The notes under the pieces are model-generated. The model made no database searches. It was given only the letters and a program-made list of their open reading frames with translations, and was not told the DNA's origin. Below, piece after piece: positions 1-9,585 of a stretch of DNA of 64,000 nt (the stretch's first letter is position 1; every line of letters begins with the position of its first letter). The position numbers and the translations under genes are program-made. Source of the DNA: Comamonas koreensis (lineage in GTDB: Bacteria > Pseudomonadota > Gammaproteobacteria > Burkholderiales > Burkholderiaceae_C); NCBI RefSeq assembly GCF_014076495.1, contig NZ_CP043575.1, positions 2,604,001 through 2,668,000 on the forward strand, given 5' to 3'.

Positions 1-72
1 TCCGTTGCTCAGGCCCCGCTGCTGCGCCTGGCGATGGCCATGCCGACCCAGGCCTGCATGCGGTGGGGACAG

Positions 73-1431
73 TCAGAGCAACAGCCGCACCAATAAACCG
101 GCAAAGCCCGCAGCCACAATCACATACACCACATTGACCCGGTAGCGAAGCAAGGCAATGGCCGCTGCCAGCCCTATGGCAATGGATGCCCCATCCAGGT
201 TTCCTGCGAAGCCCTGGGGCCACATCACATGGTAGGCAAAGAAGACAGCCAGATTCACGATGACACCGACAACGGCTGCGGTGATGCCTACCAATGGCGC
301 GGTGAACTTCAGGTTGCCGTGGGTGGACTCGATGAACGGGCCGCCCAGCAATATGAAAAGGAACGAGGGCAGAAAGGTGAAGAACGTGACCACCACGGCC
401 GACACCACGCCCGCCAGCAGCAGCGAATCCGCGCCGAAGACGGCCTTGGTCCAACCCCCGACAAAAGCCACGAAGGACACCACCATGATGAGCGGGCCAG
501 GGGTGGTCTCACCCAAGGCCAACCCGTCCATCATTTGGGGCGCGGTCAACCAGTGGAAGTTATCCACGGCTCCTTGGTAGACGTAAGGCAGCACCGCATA
601 GGCGCCTCCAAAGGTCATCAGCGCTGCCTTGGTGAAGAACCAGCCCATTTGCACCAACACGGAATCCCGCCCAAACAGTGCCGCAAACAGGGCCATGGCG
701 CCAGCCCACAGTGCCAGGCACACCAGCGCCACGGACCAGAATCTCCGCCAGGAAAATCGGGCATGCGGCGGCGTGGGGGTGTTGTCGTCTATCAGTGCAT
801 GTCCTCCATGCCGAACTGCGGCGCCTGGGCCATGGCTGGCGCCACCAAAGGCCTCCGGCTGGACCTTGCCGCCAAGGTAGCCGACGGCAGCTGCCACCAC
901 CACAATGAGCGGAAACGGAACATTCAGCGCGAAGATGGCCATGAACGCAGCGGCCGCAATGCCCCAATGCCAGCGGTTCTTGAGTGAACGGGACCCCACG
1001 CGGTAGGCGGCCTGGGCCACCAGCGCCGTCACTGCCGGCTTTATGCCATAGAAGAAACCTGCAATGACGGGCATGTCACCATGGGCCATATACAGCCACG
1101 CCAGCGCAATGATGAGAAAGAGTGACGGCAGAACAAAAAGAATGCCGGCCAGGACACCACCCCAGGTCCGGTGCAGCAACCAACCCAGATAGGTGGCCAG
1201 CTGCTGCGCTTCCGGTCCGGGCAGCAGCATGCAATAGTTGAGGGCGTGCAGAAAGCGCTTTTCGGAGATCCACCGGAGGCGGTCAACCAACTCCTCATGC
1301 ATGAGGGCGATTTGACCGGCAGGGCCACCAAAGCTGATGAACCCCAGCTTCAGCCAGAAGCGTAAAGCTTCAGACAGCGACAGAGACGTAGGTGCAACGG
1401 GGTCCGTTGATCTGGGCAAACCGGTGTCCAT
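73..1431 (-). CDS. chrA: chromate transporter, CHR family (ChrA-like)
   Basis: A 452-residue polytopic inner-membrane protein of the CHR family, which exports chromate by a proton- or sulfate-linked mechanism. The two half-repeats typical of long bidomain CHR proteins are visible: FGGPAGQIALMHEE near residue 40 and FGGAYAVLPYVYQGAV in the second half, each followed by hydrophobic segments. The length fits the family. The frame is open further upstream, but the ATG at 1431 (MDTGLPRS) puts the first CHR motif at the usual distance from the N-terminus. No ChrB regulator is adjacent; a ChrB-N protein lies far away at 33.8 kb. It is transcribed in the same direction as the large operon to its right, with about 90 bp between them. 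Substrate is inferred from family only. Confidence 0.9.
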   Translation of the reverse strand: MDTGLPRSTDPVAPTSLSLSEALRFWLKLGFISFGGPAGQIALMHEELVDRLRWISEKRFLHALNYCMLLPGPEAQQLATYLGWLLHRTWGGVLAGILFVLPSLFLIIALAWLYMAHGDMPVIAGFFYGIKPAVTALVAQAAYRVGSRSLKNRWHWGIAAAAFMAIFALNVPFPLIVVVAAAVGYLGGKVQPEAFGGASHGPGAAVRHGGHALIDDNTPTPPHARFSWRRFWSVALVCLALWAGAMALFAALFGRDSVLVQMGWFFTKAALMTFGGAYAVLPYVYQGAVDNFHWLTAPQMMDGLALGETTPGPLIMVVSFVAFVGGWTKAVFGADSLLLAGVVSAVVVTFFTFLPSFLFILLGGPFIESTHGNLKFTAPLVGITAAVVGVIVNLAVFFAYHVMWPQGFAGNLDGASIAIGLAAAIALLRYRVNVVYVIVAAGFAGLLVRLLL

Positions 1432-1522
1432 AAAAACTCCATAGAGAATACCCAGCACTTGGACGGGACACCGTCTACCCTTGCGGGCCGGGAGGCTGCT
1501 ATCCCGGTTGGCAAATTCTAGC

Positions 1523-2560
1523 CTACCTGTCGCCTGCTCCCGTTTCGAACCCCCGCAACGCACTCTCCAGATTCAAGCCCAGGTCCTCACTCAGATACCC
1601 GCCTTCCTGCACGATCACCGTCGGCAGCCCCAGCTGCGCGATTTTTTCAGTGATGCGGGCGAAGCCGGGGGTGTCGATCGCCAGGGCCTGGTAGGGGTCG
1701 TGTTCGTGGGCGTCCAGGCCCAGGGCCAGCACCAGGGCGCCGGGGGCGTAGTGGCGGATGGTGGTGAGGGCGGTTTCCAGTGCGCGCAGGTACTGGTCGG
1801 TGGTGGTGCCCTTGGGCTGGGGCAGGTTCAGGTTGTAGCCCAGGCCTTCGCCGTCGCCGCGCTCATGCGCATGGCCGGTAAAGAACGGGGTGCAGAAATG
1901 CGGATCGGCATGGATCGATACGGTCAGCACATCGTTGCGGCGCCAGAAGATGCCCTGGGTGCCGTTGCCGTGGTGCACGTCGATGTCGAGCACGGCGACG
2001 CGGGCATGTTTGCTGCGCAGGTGCTGGGCGGCGATGGCGGCGTTGTTCAGGTAGCAAAAGCCGTTGGCGCGGTCCACATAGGCGTGGTGGCCGGGTGGGC
2101 GGCACAGCGCGTAGGCGGCCTGTTCGCCCTGCAGCACCAGCTCGGCGGCATGCGTCGCGCAGTGGGCGGAGTTGATCGCCGCGTGCCAGGTGTGCTCGCC
2201 AATGCTGCAGGCGCAGTCACCCATGTGGTAGCCGGCCTGGCCGACCAGGTGGTCGGGGTAGGTAAAGGGCTGGCCGGGGAAGGGGAAGACATTGGGCAGC
2301 ACTTCGAGCGAGGCATCGGGCAGCGCCTGCCAGCGTTGCCAGGCGGTTTGCAGAAAGTGCAGGTACTCGGGGGTGTGGACGGCGGCGCGCGGGCTGGGTC
2401 CAAAGTCTTCGGCCAGCATCGGCTGGTGGCCGGCCTTTTGCGCCGAGCGCAGCAGGATCTCGGCGCGTTCGGGTTGCTCGTTGCTGCGCTTGAGTTGCCC
2501 GCGCACCATGAATTGCTGCGGGTCGTGGCTGCGGTGCTCGTGGCTGTAGATGAATTTCAT
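1523..2560 (-). CDS. histone deacetylase family amidohydrolase (acetylpolyamine amidohydrolase-like), copy 1
   Basis: A 345-residue zinc amidohydrolase of the arginase/deacetylase fold. The His pair RPPGHHA is at about 154-160 and the metal-binding DIDVHHGNGT at about 192-201, followed by the LGLDAHEHDP aspartate motif and the QEGGY tyrosine near the C-terminus. The size and the insert before the GHH motif match bacterial acetylpolyamine amidohydrolases (AphA/AphB of Pseudomonas), which remove acetyl groups from N-acetylputrescine or N-acetylcadaverine. It is the last gene of the long minus-strand operon, and its ATG overlaps the stop of the GntR gene (ATGA at 2557-2560). A second paralogue lies three genes upstream. 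The exact substrate cannot be read from the sequence. Confidence 0.9.
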   Translation of the reverse strand: MKFIYSHEHRSHDPQQFMVRGQLKRSNEQPERAEILLRSAQKAGHQPMLAEDFGPSPRAAVHTPEYLHFLQTAWQRWQALPDASLEVLPNVFPFPGQPFTYPDHLVGQAGYHMGDCACSIGEHTWHAAINSAHCATHAAELVLQGEQAAYALCRPPGHHAYVDRANGFCYLNNAAIAAQHLRSKHARVAVLDIDVHHGNGTQGIFWRRNDVLTVSIHADPHFCTPFFTGHAHERGDGEGLGYNLNLPQPKGTTTDQYLRALETALTTIRHYAPGALVLALGLDAHEHDPYQALAIDTPGFARITEKIAQLGLPTVIVQEGGYLSEDLGLNLESALRGFETGAGDR

Positions 2561-3390
2561 GGTCTAGGCGGTTTTCGTCGGGAGGAAGAAACGGGGGAGG
2601 CGGTGGCGCCGGGCTTGGCCTTGGCTGGGGTGGCCGGTGTTGGCGCAGCGCCGGCACCAGCGTCCGGCGCCTGGTCGCCGTGCAGCACCTGGGCATGGGC
2701 CTTGTCCTGGGCGTCCACCAGGTGCACGCGCAGCGCTTTTTCTGCGGCATCGGCATCGCGGCGCAAGATGGCATCGACCACCGGGAAATGCGACTGCGCG
2801 ATGAATACCGGGTCGCGGTACTGGCGCTCGATAAAGCCCTGGCAGATGCGGATCTCGGCCTGCATGTTGGCAAAGATGCGCTGCAGGTACTCGTTGCCCG
2901 ACAGCCGCGAGATGGCGGTGTGCATGCCCAGGTCCATCGTGACGCGCTCGATATTGCTCAGGGTCGGTGCGCGCTCGAGCATGTCATCGGCATAGGCCTT
3001 GAGCGCTGCGAGCTGCGCATCGGTCGCCACCTCGCAGGCCAGGCGCGCGGCCATCACTTCGAGGCCCAGGCGCACCTGGAACAGGTCCTGGATCTCTTTG
3101 GGGCTGAAGGTGCGCACGGTAAAGCCCTTGCGCGGGGTCGAGACGATGACGCCCTGGCTTTCCAGCCGGCGCGCTGCTTCGCGCAGCGGGGCGCGGCTCA
3201 CGCCCATCTGGCGCGACAGCTCGGCCTCCACGATGCGCGATCCCGGTGGCAGCCGGCCTTCAAAAATGGCCTGCAGCAGCTGGCGCTCGACCAGCTCCAC
3301 CAGATCGGGCACCCGGATCGACGAAAAGCCAGGGTTGTCTGTCTCCTCGCCCTGCAGGGCGATGGTTTTAGTAAGGGTCTCAGATGTCAT
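2557..3390 (-). CDS. GntR-family transcriptional regulator, FadR/FCD subfamily
   Basis: A 277-residue regulator. An N-terminal winged helix-turn-helix (about 25-90, with SRQMGVSRAPLREAARRLESQG) precedes an all-helical FCD ligand domain that keeps the conserved ARLACEVA and metal-type histidines (MHTAISRLSGN). FCD regulators usually sense a carboxylate or amino acid intermediate of the pathway they control. The start at 3390 (MTSETLTK) was chosen because the HTH is then at normal spacing; the upstream extension is low-complexity. It lies inside the catabolic operon, overlapping the EamA gene by 11 bp and the downstream amidohydrolase by 4 bp, so it probably autoregulates the operon. The tandem repeat at 14089-14116 is a candidate operator. 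Confidence 0.9.
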   Translation of the reverse strand: MTSETLTKTIALQGEETDNPGFSSIRVPDLVELVERQLLQAIFEGRLPPGSRIVEAELSRQMGVSRAPLREAARRLESQGVIVSTPRKGFTVRTFSPKEIQDLFQVRLGLEVMAARLACEVATDAQLAALKAYADDMLERAPTLSNIERVTMDLGMHTAISRLSGNEYLQRIFANMQAEIRICQGFIERQYRDPVFIAQSHFPVVDAILRRDADAAEKALRVHLVDAQDKAHAQVLHGDQAPDAGAGAAPTPATPAKAKPGATASPVSSSRRKPPRP

Positions 3391-4342
3391 GTCGGGATGC
3401 CTGGTGAGCGGGGTACTTTTGCCGCCGGGGCCATGCAAGGTACACACCGGCAGCGCTGATCATCAGCATGCCATAAAGGGCCAGGCTGTCTGGCGGCCGT
3501 TGGAACCAGAACGTGCTGATCAACACCGCCAGCAACAGTTGTACATAATTCATCGGCGCCAGGGTCGAGGCCGAGGCGCGCTGGAAGGCCTGGAGCAGCA
3601 GCAGCTGCGCGCCACCGCTGACAAAGCCACCGGCCAGCAGCAAGGCCAGCTGCGGCGCATCGGGCCATTCGGTGATCGGGTGGAAGAGGGCGGGCAGGTT
3701 GGTGATGACCAGGCAAAACAGCGCCATATAGGCAAACTGCACGGCCGTGGGCACCAGGCCCGAGAGCTTGCGGGTGAGCACCTGGAACAGTGCATAGCAG
3801 ACGGCCGAGATGGCCATCAGCACGGTGCCGGCTAGCGGCAGCGCATTGCCCGGACGCACGATCAGCAGCATGCCGGCAAAGCCCAGCAGCACCGCCACCC
3901 ATTGCACGCGGCCGACGCGCTCGCCCAGCAGCCAGGGCGAGAGCGCCACCATGATGAGGGGCGCAGTGAAGTAGATGGCGGTGGCCTCGGCCAGCGGCAT
4001 CGTGGCCAGCGCCGTCATAAAGCAGGTGGCCACAATGGCCAGCATCAGGCTGCGCAGCAGCAGCAGCAATTTGCCGCTGCGCAGGCGCCCCCAGCGCAGC
4101 GCCGACCAGTCGCCATGCCGGTGCATGACCCACAGCGCCAGCACGCCGATGGCCGTGTAGCGCGAGAGGTTCATCACCGTGGCCGGATAGCGGGCCAGCA
4201 TGTGCTTGGCAAAGGCGTCGTAGCAGGCAAAGCACAGCAGCGCTGCCAAAAACAGGCCCAGCCCCTGGCGCAGCCGGCGCGTGGCATCGGCCTCGCGCAG
4301 TGCTGCTGCCCGGTTGCTGGGCTGCACGGCCTGCTCAGCCAT
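3380..4342 (-). CDS. EamA/DMT-superfamily transporter
   Basis: A 320-residue membrane protein with about ten hydrophobic segments arranged as two EamA repeats (the family's usual 300-320 residues). Landmarks are CFACYDAFAKHML in TM1 and MPLAEATAIYFTAPLIMVALSP in the first repeat. DMT transporters export or import small metabolites; here it may expel a toxic amine, an aldehyde-derived acid or acetate-type product of the surrounding catabolic genes, which is inference. The start at 4342 (MAEQAVQP) overlaps the 3' end of the upstream amidohydrolase by 8 bp, indicating translational coupling. The true substrate is unknown. Confidence 0.88.
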   Translation of the reverse strand: MAEQAVQPSNRAAALREADATRRLRQGLGLFLAALLCFACYDAFAKHMLARYPATVMNLSRYTAIGVLALWVMHRHGDWSALRWGRLRSGKLLLLLRSLMLAIVATCFMTALATMPLAEATAIYFTAPLIMVALSPWLLGERVGRVQWVAVLLGFAGMLLIVRPGNALPLAGTVLMAISAVCYALFQVLTRKLSGLVPTAVQFAYMALFCLVITNLPALFHPITEWPDAPQLALLLAGGFVSGGAQLLLLQAFQRASASTLAPMNYVQLLLAVLISTFWFQRPPDSLALYGMLMISAAGVYLAWPRRQKYPAHQASRHDI

Positions 4343-5399
4343 GGAGGCCCTCCAAGAAAGCCTGCAGGCCCGGGCCAATCGCTTCGACCAGGTAGCCGCC
4401 TTCTTGCACCACCACCAAGGGCAGCTCCAGCGCACGCAGCTTTTGGCCTACGGCGCGGTAGGCCTCAAAGTCGACCTTGAGCACACTGATCGGATCGTCC
4501 TTGAAGGTGTCAAAGCCCAGGGCCAGCACGACGGCTTTCGGGGCAAAGCTGCGCACGGCGTCCAAGCCGGTGTCCACCGCAGCCAAAAACTCCGCGTTGC
4601 CTCTGCCATGGGCGAGGGGCAGGTTCAGGTTGTAGCCCTCGCCCGCGCCGGCGCCGCGCTCATCGGCATAGCCGGTGTAGAACGGAAAGTAGCTGCTGGT
4701 CTCCGCATGGGTAGAGACCGTCAGCACATCGTCCCGGGCGTAGAAGAGGCTCTGCGTGCCATCGCCATGGTGGGCATCGACATCGAGCACAGCCACCCGG
4801 CCAAAATGTGCGGCCAGGCGCGCAGCAGCGCAGGCGTTGTTGTTGACATAGCAAAAGCCGCTGGCCCGGTCCCAGTGCGCATGGTGGCCCGAAGGTCGGC
4901 ACAGCGCATAGGCCATGCGCTCGCCGGCAATCACCGCATCGGCCGCAGCCACGGCGCTGTGGGCCGAGCGCAAGATGGACTGCCAGCTGTCCGGCCCGAG
5001 CGGGCAGGACAGGTCACCCAGGTAGTAGCCGGTTTGCGGTATCAGCGCGGGCGATGGGCAGGGCGGGCGGCGCTGGCCGGCGGGCACGCCCGCGTAGGGC
5101 GAGAGGTTGGCCATCACCTCGGGGCCGGCATTGGCGCCGCTCGCCAGCATCGCTTGCCAGCGCGGCCAGGCGGTTTGCAGGTAGTCCAGGTAATGGGGGG
5201 CGTGTACGGCCTCCAGCGGCGCGCGGCCCAGGTCGGGCGGCGCGCTGACGGCCAGACCCGCCTGCTGCAAGGCGTCGGCCAGGGTCTCGGCGCGGCTGGG
5301 CAGATCGGGCGCGGGCACCAGCTTGCCCAGGCGCATGAACTGGCTGGGGTGGTGCAGCGCTTGATCGGGGCTGTAAAAGGCTTGCATGGCGGCGCTCAT
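4335..5399 (-). CDS. histone deacetylase family amidohydrolase (acetylpolyamine amidohydrolase-like), copy 2
   Basis: A 354-residue paralogue of the enzyme at 1523. It keeps RPSGHHAHWD, the metal motif DVDAHHGDGTQ, LGFDTFKDDP and VVQEGGY, so it should be catalytically competent. Compared with copy 1 its N-terminal region diverges (SPDQALHHPSQFMRLGK against SHEHRSHDPQQFMVRGQ), and it has a Pro-rich insert near residues 100-120. This suggests a different acyl-amine specificity, not redundancy. The ATG at 5399 overlaps the stop of the aminotransferase (ATGA at 5396-5399). Two deacetylases in one operon around a transaminase is the main clue that the operon handles an acetylated amine. Confidence 0.9.
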   Translation of the reverse strand: MSAAMQAFYSPDQALHHPSQFMRLGKLVPAPDLPSRAETLADALQQAGLAVSAPPDLGRAPLEAVHAPHYLDYLQTAWPRWQAMLASGANAGPEVMANLSPYAGVPAGQRRPPCPSPALIPQTGYYLGDLSCPLGPDSWQSILRSAHSAVAAADAVIAGERMAYALCRPSGHHAHWDRASGFCYVNNNACAAARLAAHFGRVAVLDVDAHHGDGTQSLFYARDDVLTVSTHAETSSYFPFYTGYADERGAGAGEGYNLNLPLAHGRGNAEFLAAVDTGLDAVRSFAPKAVVLALGFDTFKDDPISVLKVDFEAYRAVGQKLRALELPLVVVQEGGYLVEAIGPGLQAFLEGLHG

Positions 5400-6778
5400 G
5401 GCAGGGTGGCCTGCAGCTTGTCCAGCGCGCGGTCCAGGCGGGCAAACATCTCGGCCATCTCGGCCTCGATGATGATCAGCGGCGGGCACAGTGCCACGGC
5501 GTCGCCCATGGCGCGCACGATCAGGCCTTCTTCCTGCGCGTACTGGGCCAGGCGGTAGCCCAGCTTCAGGGCGGGGTCAAAGGGTTGGCGCGTGGCCTTG
5601 TCGGCGACCAGCTCGATGGCGCCAATCATGCCCACGCCCCGGGCCTCGCCGACATAGGCGCGCTCCAGGTAACCGCGCAAGCGGCCTTGGAAGAGGGGGC
5701 TCAGCCGGTTGACATGGGCCAGGATCTGCTCGTCCTCGTAGACCTTGAGCGTCTCCAGCGCCACGGCCGCCGCCACCGGGTGGCCAGAATACGTATAGCC
5801 ATGGCCAAAGGTGCCGATCTTGCCGCTGTTGGCGGCCATGGCCTCGTAGACGGTGGGCGATACCATGACGGCCGAGATAGGCACATAGCCCGAAGACAGC
5901 GCCTTGGCGCAGGTGAGGATGTCGGGCTGGATGCCAAAAGTGTGCGAGCCGAACATCTGGCCGGTGCGGCCAAAGCCGCAGATGACCTCGTCGGCCACCA
6001 TCAGCACCTCGTACTTGCGCAGCACGGCCTGGATTTTTTCAAAATAGGTCTCGGGCGGCACGATGACGCCGCCAGCGCCCATCACCGGCTCGGCAATGAA
6101 GGCGGCCACAGTGTCCGGGCCCTCCTGCAGAATGCGCTGCTCCAGCGCATCGGCCAGGCGGGTGGCAAAGTCGGCCTCGCTCTCGCCGGGGTTGGCATAG
6201 CGGTAGTGGTGCGGGCATTCCACATGGCCGATGCGCGCAATCGGCAGGTCAAAATCCTGGTGGTTGGCGGGCAGGCCGGTCAGGCTGGCGGCCGCCACCG
6301 TCACGCCGTGGTAGCCGCGCTGGCGCGACAGGATCTTTTTCTTGGCGGGTTTGCCAATGGCGTTGTGGTAGTACCAGATGATCTTGATGGCCGTGTCATT
6401 GGCTTCCGAGCCCGAGTTGGCAAAGAAGACCTTGGCCATCGGTGCCGGGGCCAGCTGGATCAGCCGGTCCGCCAGCTGGGCAATCGCTGGGTTGGAGCGG
6501 TGGTTGAAGGTGTGGTAGTAGGGCAGCGTCTTGAGCGCATCGATGCCGGCCTGCACCAGGCGCGGGTGGCTAAAGCCCAGCGAGCTGCACCACAGCGCGG
6601 ACATGCCCTCGATGTACTTGCGGCCTTGTTCGTCGATCACATGGATGCCATCGCCCCGCGTGATCATCAGCGGGCCCACGTCCTCATGGGCGGCCAGGTT
6701 GGTGTAGGGGTGCAGGTGGGCGCCAATGTCCTGGGCGTCCAGCGCGCTGCGTTTGGGGGTGTTGTCTGCTGCGTTCAT
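5396..6778 (-). CDS. class III (omega-amino acid/polyamine type) aminotransferase
   Basis: A 460-residue PLP enzyme of fold type I, class III. Visible motifs are GMSALWCSSLGFSHP at the N-terminus, FANSGSEANDTAIK, the VADEVICGFGRTG aspartate loop and the Schiff-base lysine in TCAKALSSGYVP. Relatives include polyamine:pyruvate, beta-alanine:pyruvate and taurine:pyruvate transaminases. In context it probably transfers the amino group of a deacetylated diamine or omega-amino acid to pyruvate. The ATG at 6778 has an AGGAG box (6787-6791) 8 nt upstream; a TTG two codons earlier is less likely. This is one of the few places in the operon with a free-standing ribosome binding site (54-bp gap). Confidence 0.93.
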   Translation of the reverse strand: MNAADNTPKRSALDAQDIGAHLHPYTNLAAHEDVGPLMITRGDGIHVIDEQGRKYIEGMSALWCSSLGFSHPRLVQAGIDALKTLPYYHTFNHRSNPAIAQLADRLIQLAPAPMAKVFFANSGSEANDTAIKIIWYYHNAIGKPAKKKILSRQRGYHGVTVAAASLTGLPANHQDFDLPIARIGHVECPHHYRYANPGESEADFATRLADALEQRILQEGPDTVAAFIAEPVMGAGGVIVPPETYFEKIQAVLRKYEVLMVADEVICGFGRTGQMFGSHTFGIQPDILTCAKALSSGYVPISAVMVSPTVYEAMAANSGKIGTFGHGYTYSGHPVAAAVALETLKVYEDEQILAHVNRLSPLFQGRLRGYLERAYVGEARGVGMIGAIELVADKATRQPFDPALKLGYRLAQYAQEEGLIVRAMGDAVALCPPLIIIEAEMAEMFARLDRALDKLQATLP

Positions 6779-6832
6779 GTCCAAATCTCCTGGGGGCTGG
6801 TGGTGCTTGCTGTTGCTAGGTATGGCGGGGTG

Positions 6833-7882
6833 TCAGTAGCCGCGCCCCAGGTCCACGGCCACCTCGGCGGCCTGGCCTGCGCGGATGCGGCTGAAGTTGT
6901 GGGCGGTCTGCTGGGCGATCACGCGTGGATCGGTGCGGGTGGCGATATGTGGGGTCACCAGAATGCGCTCGTCCTGCCAGAACGGGTGGTCGGCTGGCAG
7001 CGGCTCGGCGCTGAAGGTGTCCAGCGTGGCCGCGCCAATCTGGCCCTCGGCCAGCGCGGTCAGCAAATCGGCCTCGACCAGGTGCGCCCCTCGGCCCACA
7101 TTGATCAGGTGCGCGCCGCGCGGCAGCTGGCGCATTAAGGCCAGATTGAGAAAGCCCTGGGTTTCGCCCGTCAGCGGCAGCAGGCAGACGAGGGTGTCGC
7201 AGCCGCTCAAAAACTCTGCCTTCTGCGCCTGGCCGTGGAAGGTCTGCAAACCCTCCAGACCGGCGGGCAGATCCTGCTTGGCCGATCGGCTCCAGCCGCG
7301 CACCTGGTAGCCCATGGCCAGCAGCGCGCGGGCACAGCCCTGGCCCAGGGTGCCCAAGCCTGCAATCCCAACGCGGTGGCGGCTGGGCGCAACGATGGGC
7401 TCCTCGCGCCACTGGCGCTGCGCCGCATGGGCCACATAGCGGTCCATATGGCGCTGGCGGTGGATGACGGCCCAGCTGACAAAGGCCGTCATGCCATAAC
7501 CCATGGTGCTGTCCACAATGCGGCACACGGGGGTGCTGGTGGGCAGGGCCTGGGTGTCGATATGGTCAATGCCGGCGGCAATCGATTGCACCAGCTGCAG
7601 GCCAGCGGCCTGGGTCAGCTGCGCGAGTTGGGCGGCGGGCGGGTGCCAGCACACTGCCACCTCGATATCGCCGTGCTGGCCGGCATCGAGCAGCGCCTGC
7701 AGCTCGGCGCCCAGCAGCAGCCGGCTGCCGGGGAACTGGGCCTGGTAGGCGGGCAGCAAAAAGTCCATCGCAATGCTCTTGCTCAAAAAGGCAATGCTGC
7801 GGGGCATGTCACTGGCGTGGCTGGCAGTGCGGCCCGGCACAGCGGCCTGGGCATCGGTGGTGGGCATGGTGGTCATGCTCAT
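6833..7882 (-). CDS. D-2-hydroxyacid dehydrogenase (GhrA/hydroxypyruvate reductase-like)
   Basis: A 349-residue NAD(P)-dependent oxidoreductase. The Rossmann motif GIAGLGTLGQG sits mid-protein, followed by the active-site arginine in NVGRGAHL and the catalytic histidine in TPHIATRTDP. The shape matches the glyoxylate/hydroxypyruvate reductase A branch, which lacks the long N-terminal lid of PdxB-type enzymes. It would interconvert a 2-oxoacid and a D-2-hydroxyacid, perhaps the oxo-acid arising after transamination. The start at 7882 (MSMTTMPT) overlaps the stop of the ABC ATPase gene by 4 bp (ATGA). It lies between transport genes and the aminotransferase. Confidence 0.88.
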   Translation of the reverse strand: MSMTTMPTTDAQAAVPGRTASHASDMPRSIAFLSKSIAMDFLLPAYQAQFPGSRLLLGAELQALLDAGQHGDIEVAVCWHPPAAQLAQLTQAAGLQLVQSIAAGIDHIDTQALPTSTPVCRIVDSTMGYGMTAFVSWAVIHRQRHMDRYVAHAAQRQWREEPIVAPSRHRVGIAGLGTLGQGCARALLAMGYQVRGWSRSAKQDLPAGLEGLQTFHGQAQKAEFLSGCDTLVCLLPLTGETQGFLNLALMRQLPRGAHLINVGRGAHLVEADLLTALAEGQIGAATLDTFSAEPLPADHPFWQDERILVTPHIATRTDPRVIAQQTAHNFSRIRAGQAAEVAVDLGRGY

Positions 7883-9585
7883 GCGCGGCTCCGCGTTTCT
7901 GCGTTGCCCGCGTCCACCTCGTCGCGGCGGTGCTCCAGCGAGGGAATGGCGTCGATCAAGGTCTGGGTATAGGGGTGCTGGGGGTTGCCCAGCACCTGGG
8001 CGGTCGGGCCGTATTCCACAATGCGGCCCCGCTGCATGACGGCCAGGTGGTCGCACATCTGGCCGGCCACGCGCAGGTCATGGGTGATGAAGACCATGCT
8101 GAGCTGAAAGCGCTCGCGCACCTCGGCAAACAGCTTGAGCACCTGAGCTTGCACGGACACATCGAGCGCGGAGACCGGCTCGTCCGCCACCAGCAACGAA
8201 GGCTCCATCGCCAGCGCGCGGGCAATGCCAATGCGTTGGCGCTGGCCGCCAGAGAACTCATGCGGGTAGCGCTCGGCTGCCTCGGGGCCCAGGCCGACCA
8301 GCTCCAGCAGCTCCATCGTGCGGCGCAGGGCCTCGGCCTTGGGGACACCCTGGGCAATGGGGCCGCTGGCAATGGCCGCGCCAATCTTGTGGCGCGGGTT
8401 GAGCGATGCATAGGGGTCCTGGAAGACCATCTGGATCTTGCCCTTGGCCTGGCGGCGCAGCGCGGCGCCCGAGCTCAGGCGCTGGCCGTTGAAGAGGATC
8501 TCGCCGCTGTCAAACGGTGCCAGGCCCACGATGCAGCGGCCCAGCGACGACTTGCCCGAGCCCGACTCTCCGACCACGCCCAGGGTCTGGGCGCGGCCCA
8601 GCTCAAAGCTGATGCGCTCGGCGGCCACCACCTCGCGCGCGGGCCGCAAAAAGCCGCCGCCAGTGCGGTAGACCTTGCACAGGTCCTTGACCTGCAGCAC
8701 CGGCTGCGCCGTGCTGGCCTGGGTCTCGCGCACATTGCCATGCGGAATGGCGGCCAGCAGCTTCTTGGTATAGGCGTGCTGGGGGTTGCGCAGCACCTGG
8801 CCGGCTGGGCCGGCTTCGACCACCACACCGGTCTGCATCACCACCACATGGTCGGCAATCTCGGCCACCACGCCAAAGTCATGGGTGATAAAGAGCATGG
8901 CCATGCCACGCTTTTTTTGCAGCGCACGCATCAGCTGCAGGATCTGGGCCTGCGTGGTCACATCCAGCGCGGTGGTGGGCTCGTCGGCGATCAACAGGCT
9001 GGGCTCGAGCAGCATCGCGATGGCGATCATCACGCGCTGGCGCTGGCCGCCCGAGAGACGAAACGGATAGGCGTCGATCAGGCGCTCGGGCTCGGGCAGG
9101 CCCACATCGGTGAGCGCGGCGATGATGCGGCGGCGCTTGTCGGCAGCGGGCAGCTGCAGGTGGGCATCCAGCGCCTCGGCCATCTGGTCGCCAATGCGCA
9201 TCACCGGGTTCAGCGCCGTCATCGGCTCCTGGAAGACCATGGCCATGCGGCTGCCACGCAGCTCGCGCAGCTGGTCTTCGCTCAGGCTCAGCAGGTCTTT
9301 GCCGTCAAACAAAATCTCGCCAGCCACGGGTTCGACCTTGGGGCGGGGCAGCAGGCCCATGATGGCGTTGGCGATCATCGACTTGCCCGAGCCCGATTCA
9401 CCGACCACGCACAGGGTCTGGCCGGGCAGGATCTGCAGGTTGGCCTGGGTGACGGCCAAGGCGCGGTCGGCGCCCAGCGGTAGGCGGATGTCCAGGCCGC
9501 GTACGGTCAGCACCGGCTCTGGGGTGGCGGACTCGGCAGGCATTTGTGCAAGCATATGCAGGGCTTCGTGTGAGTAGGCGTTCAT
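7879..9585 (-). CDS. oligopeptide/dipeptide-type ABC transporter, fused double ATPase
   Basis: A 568-residue protein with two complete ATPase domains in tandem, equivalent to DppD and DppF fused (GsiA/YejF-like). Each half has a Walker A (GESGSGKS), a signature (LSGGQRQR in the first, FSGGQRQR in the second) and a Walker B ([12 protein letters not shown] and [12 protein letters not shown]). The C-terminal oligopeptide extension with NPQHPYT follows each half. It energises import through the two permeases encoded just upstream. The ATG at 9585 overlaps the DppC-type stop at 9582. The substrate is not fixed by sequence; acetylated amines, opines or peptides are possible. Confidence 0.94.
   Translation of the reverse strand: MNAYSHEALHMLAQMPAESATPEPVLTVRGLDIRLPLGADRALAVTQANLQILPGQTLCVVGESGSGKSMIANAIMGLLPRPKVEPVAGEILFDGKDLLSLSEDQLRELRGSRMAMVFQEPMTALNPVMRIGDQMAEALDAHLQLPAADKRRRIIAALTDVGLPEPERLIDAYPFRLSGGQRQRVMIAIAMLLEPSLLIADEPTTALDVTTQAQILQLMRALQKKRGMAMLFITHDFGVVAEIADHVVVMQTGVVVEAGPAGQVLRNPQHAYTKKLLAAIPHGNVRETQASTAQPVLQVKDLCKVYRTGGGFLRPAREVVAAERISFELGRAQTLGVVGESGSGKSSLGRCIVGLAPFDSGEILFNGQRLSSGAALRRQAKGKIQMVFQDPYASLNPRHKIGAAIASGPIAQGVPKAEALRRTMELLELVGLGPEAAERYPHEFSGGQRQRIGIARALAMEPSLLVADEPVSALDVSVQAQVLKLFAEVRERFQLSMVFITHDLRVAGQMCDHLAVMQRGRIVEYGPTAQVLGNPQHPYTQTLIDAIPSLEHRRDEVDAGNAETRSRA

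Noticed and set aside
1..96. Plus-strand frame open from the window edge to a TAA at 94-96, possibly the tail of a gene.
   Set aside because: Too short to recognise and it overlaps the end of chrA in the opposite direction; could be chance.
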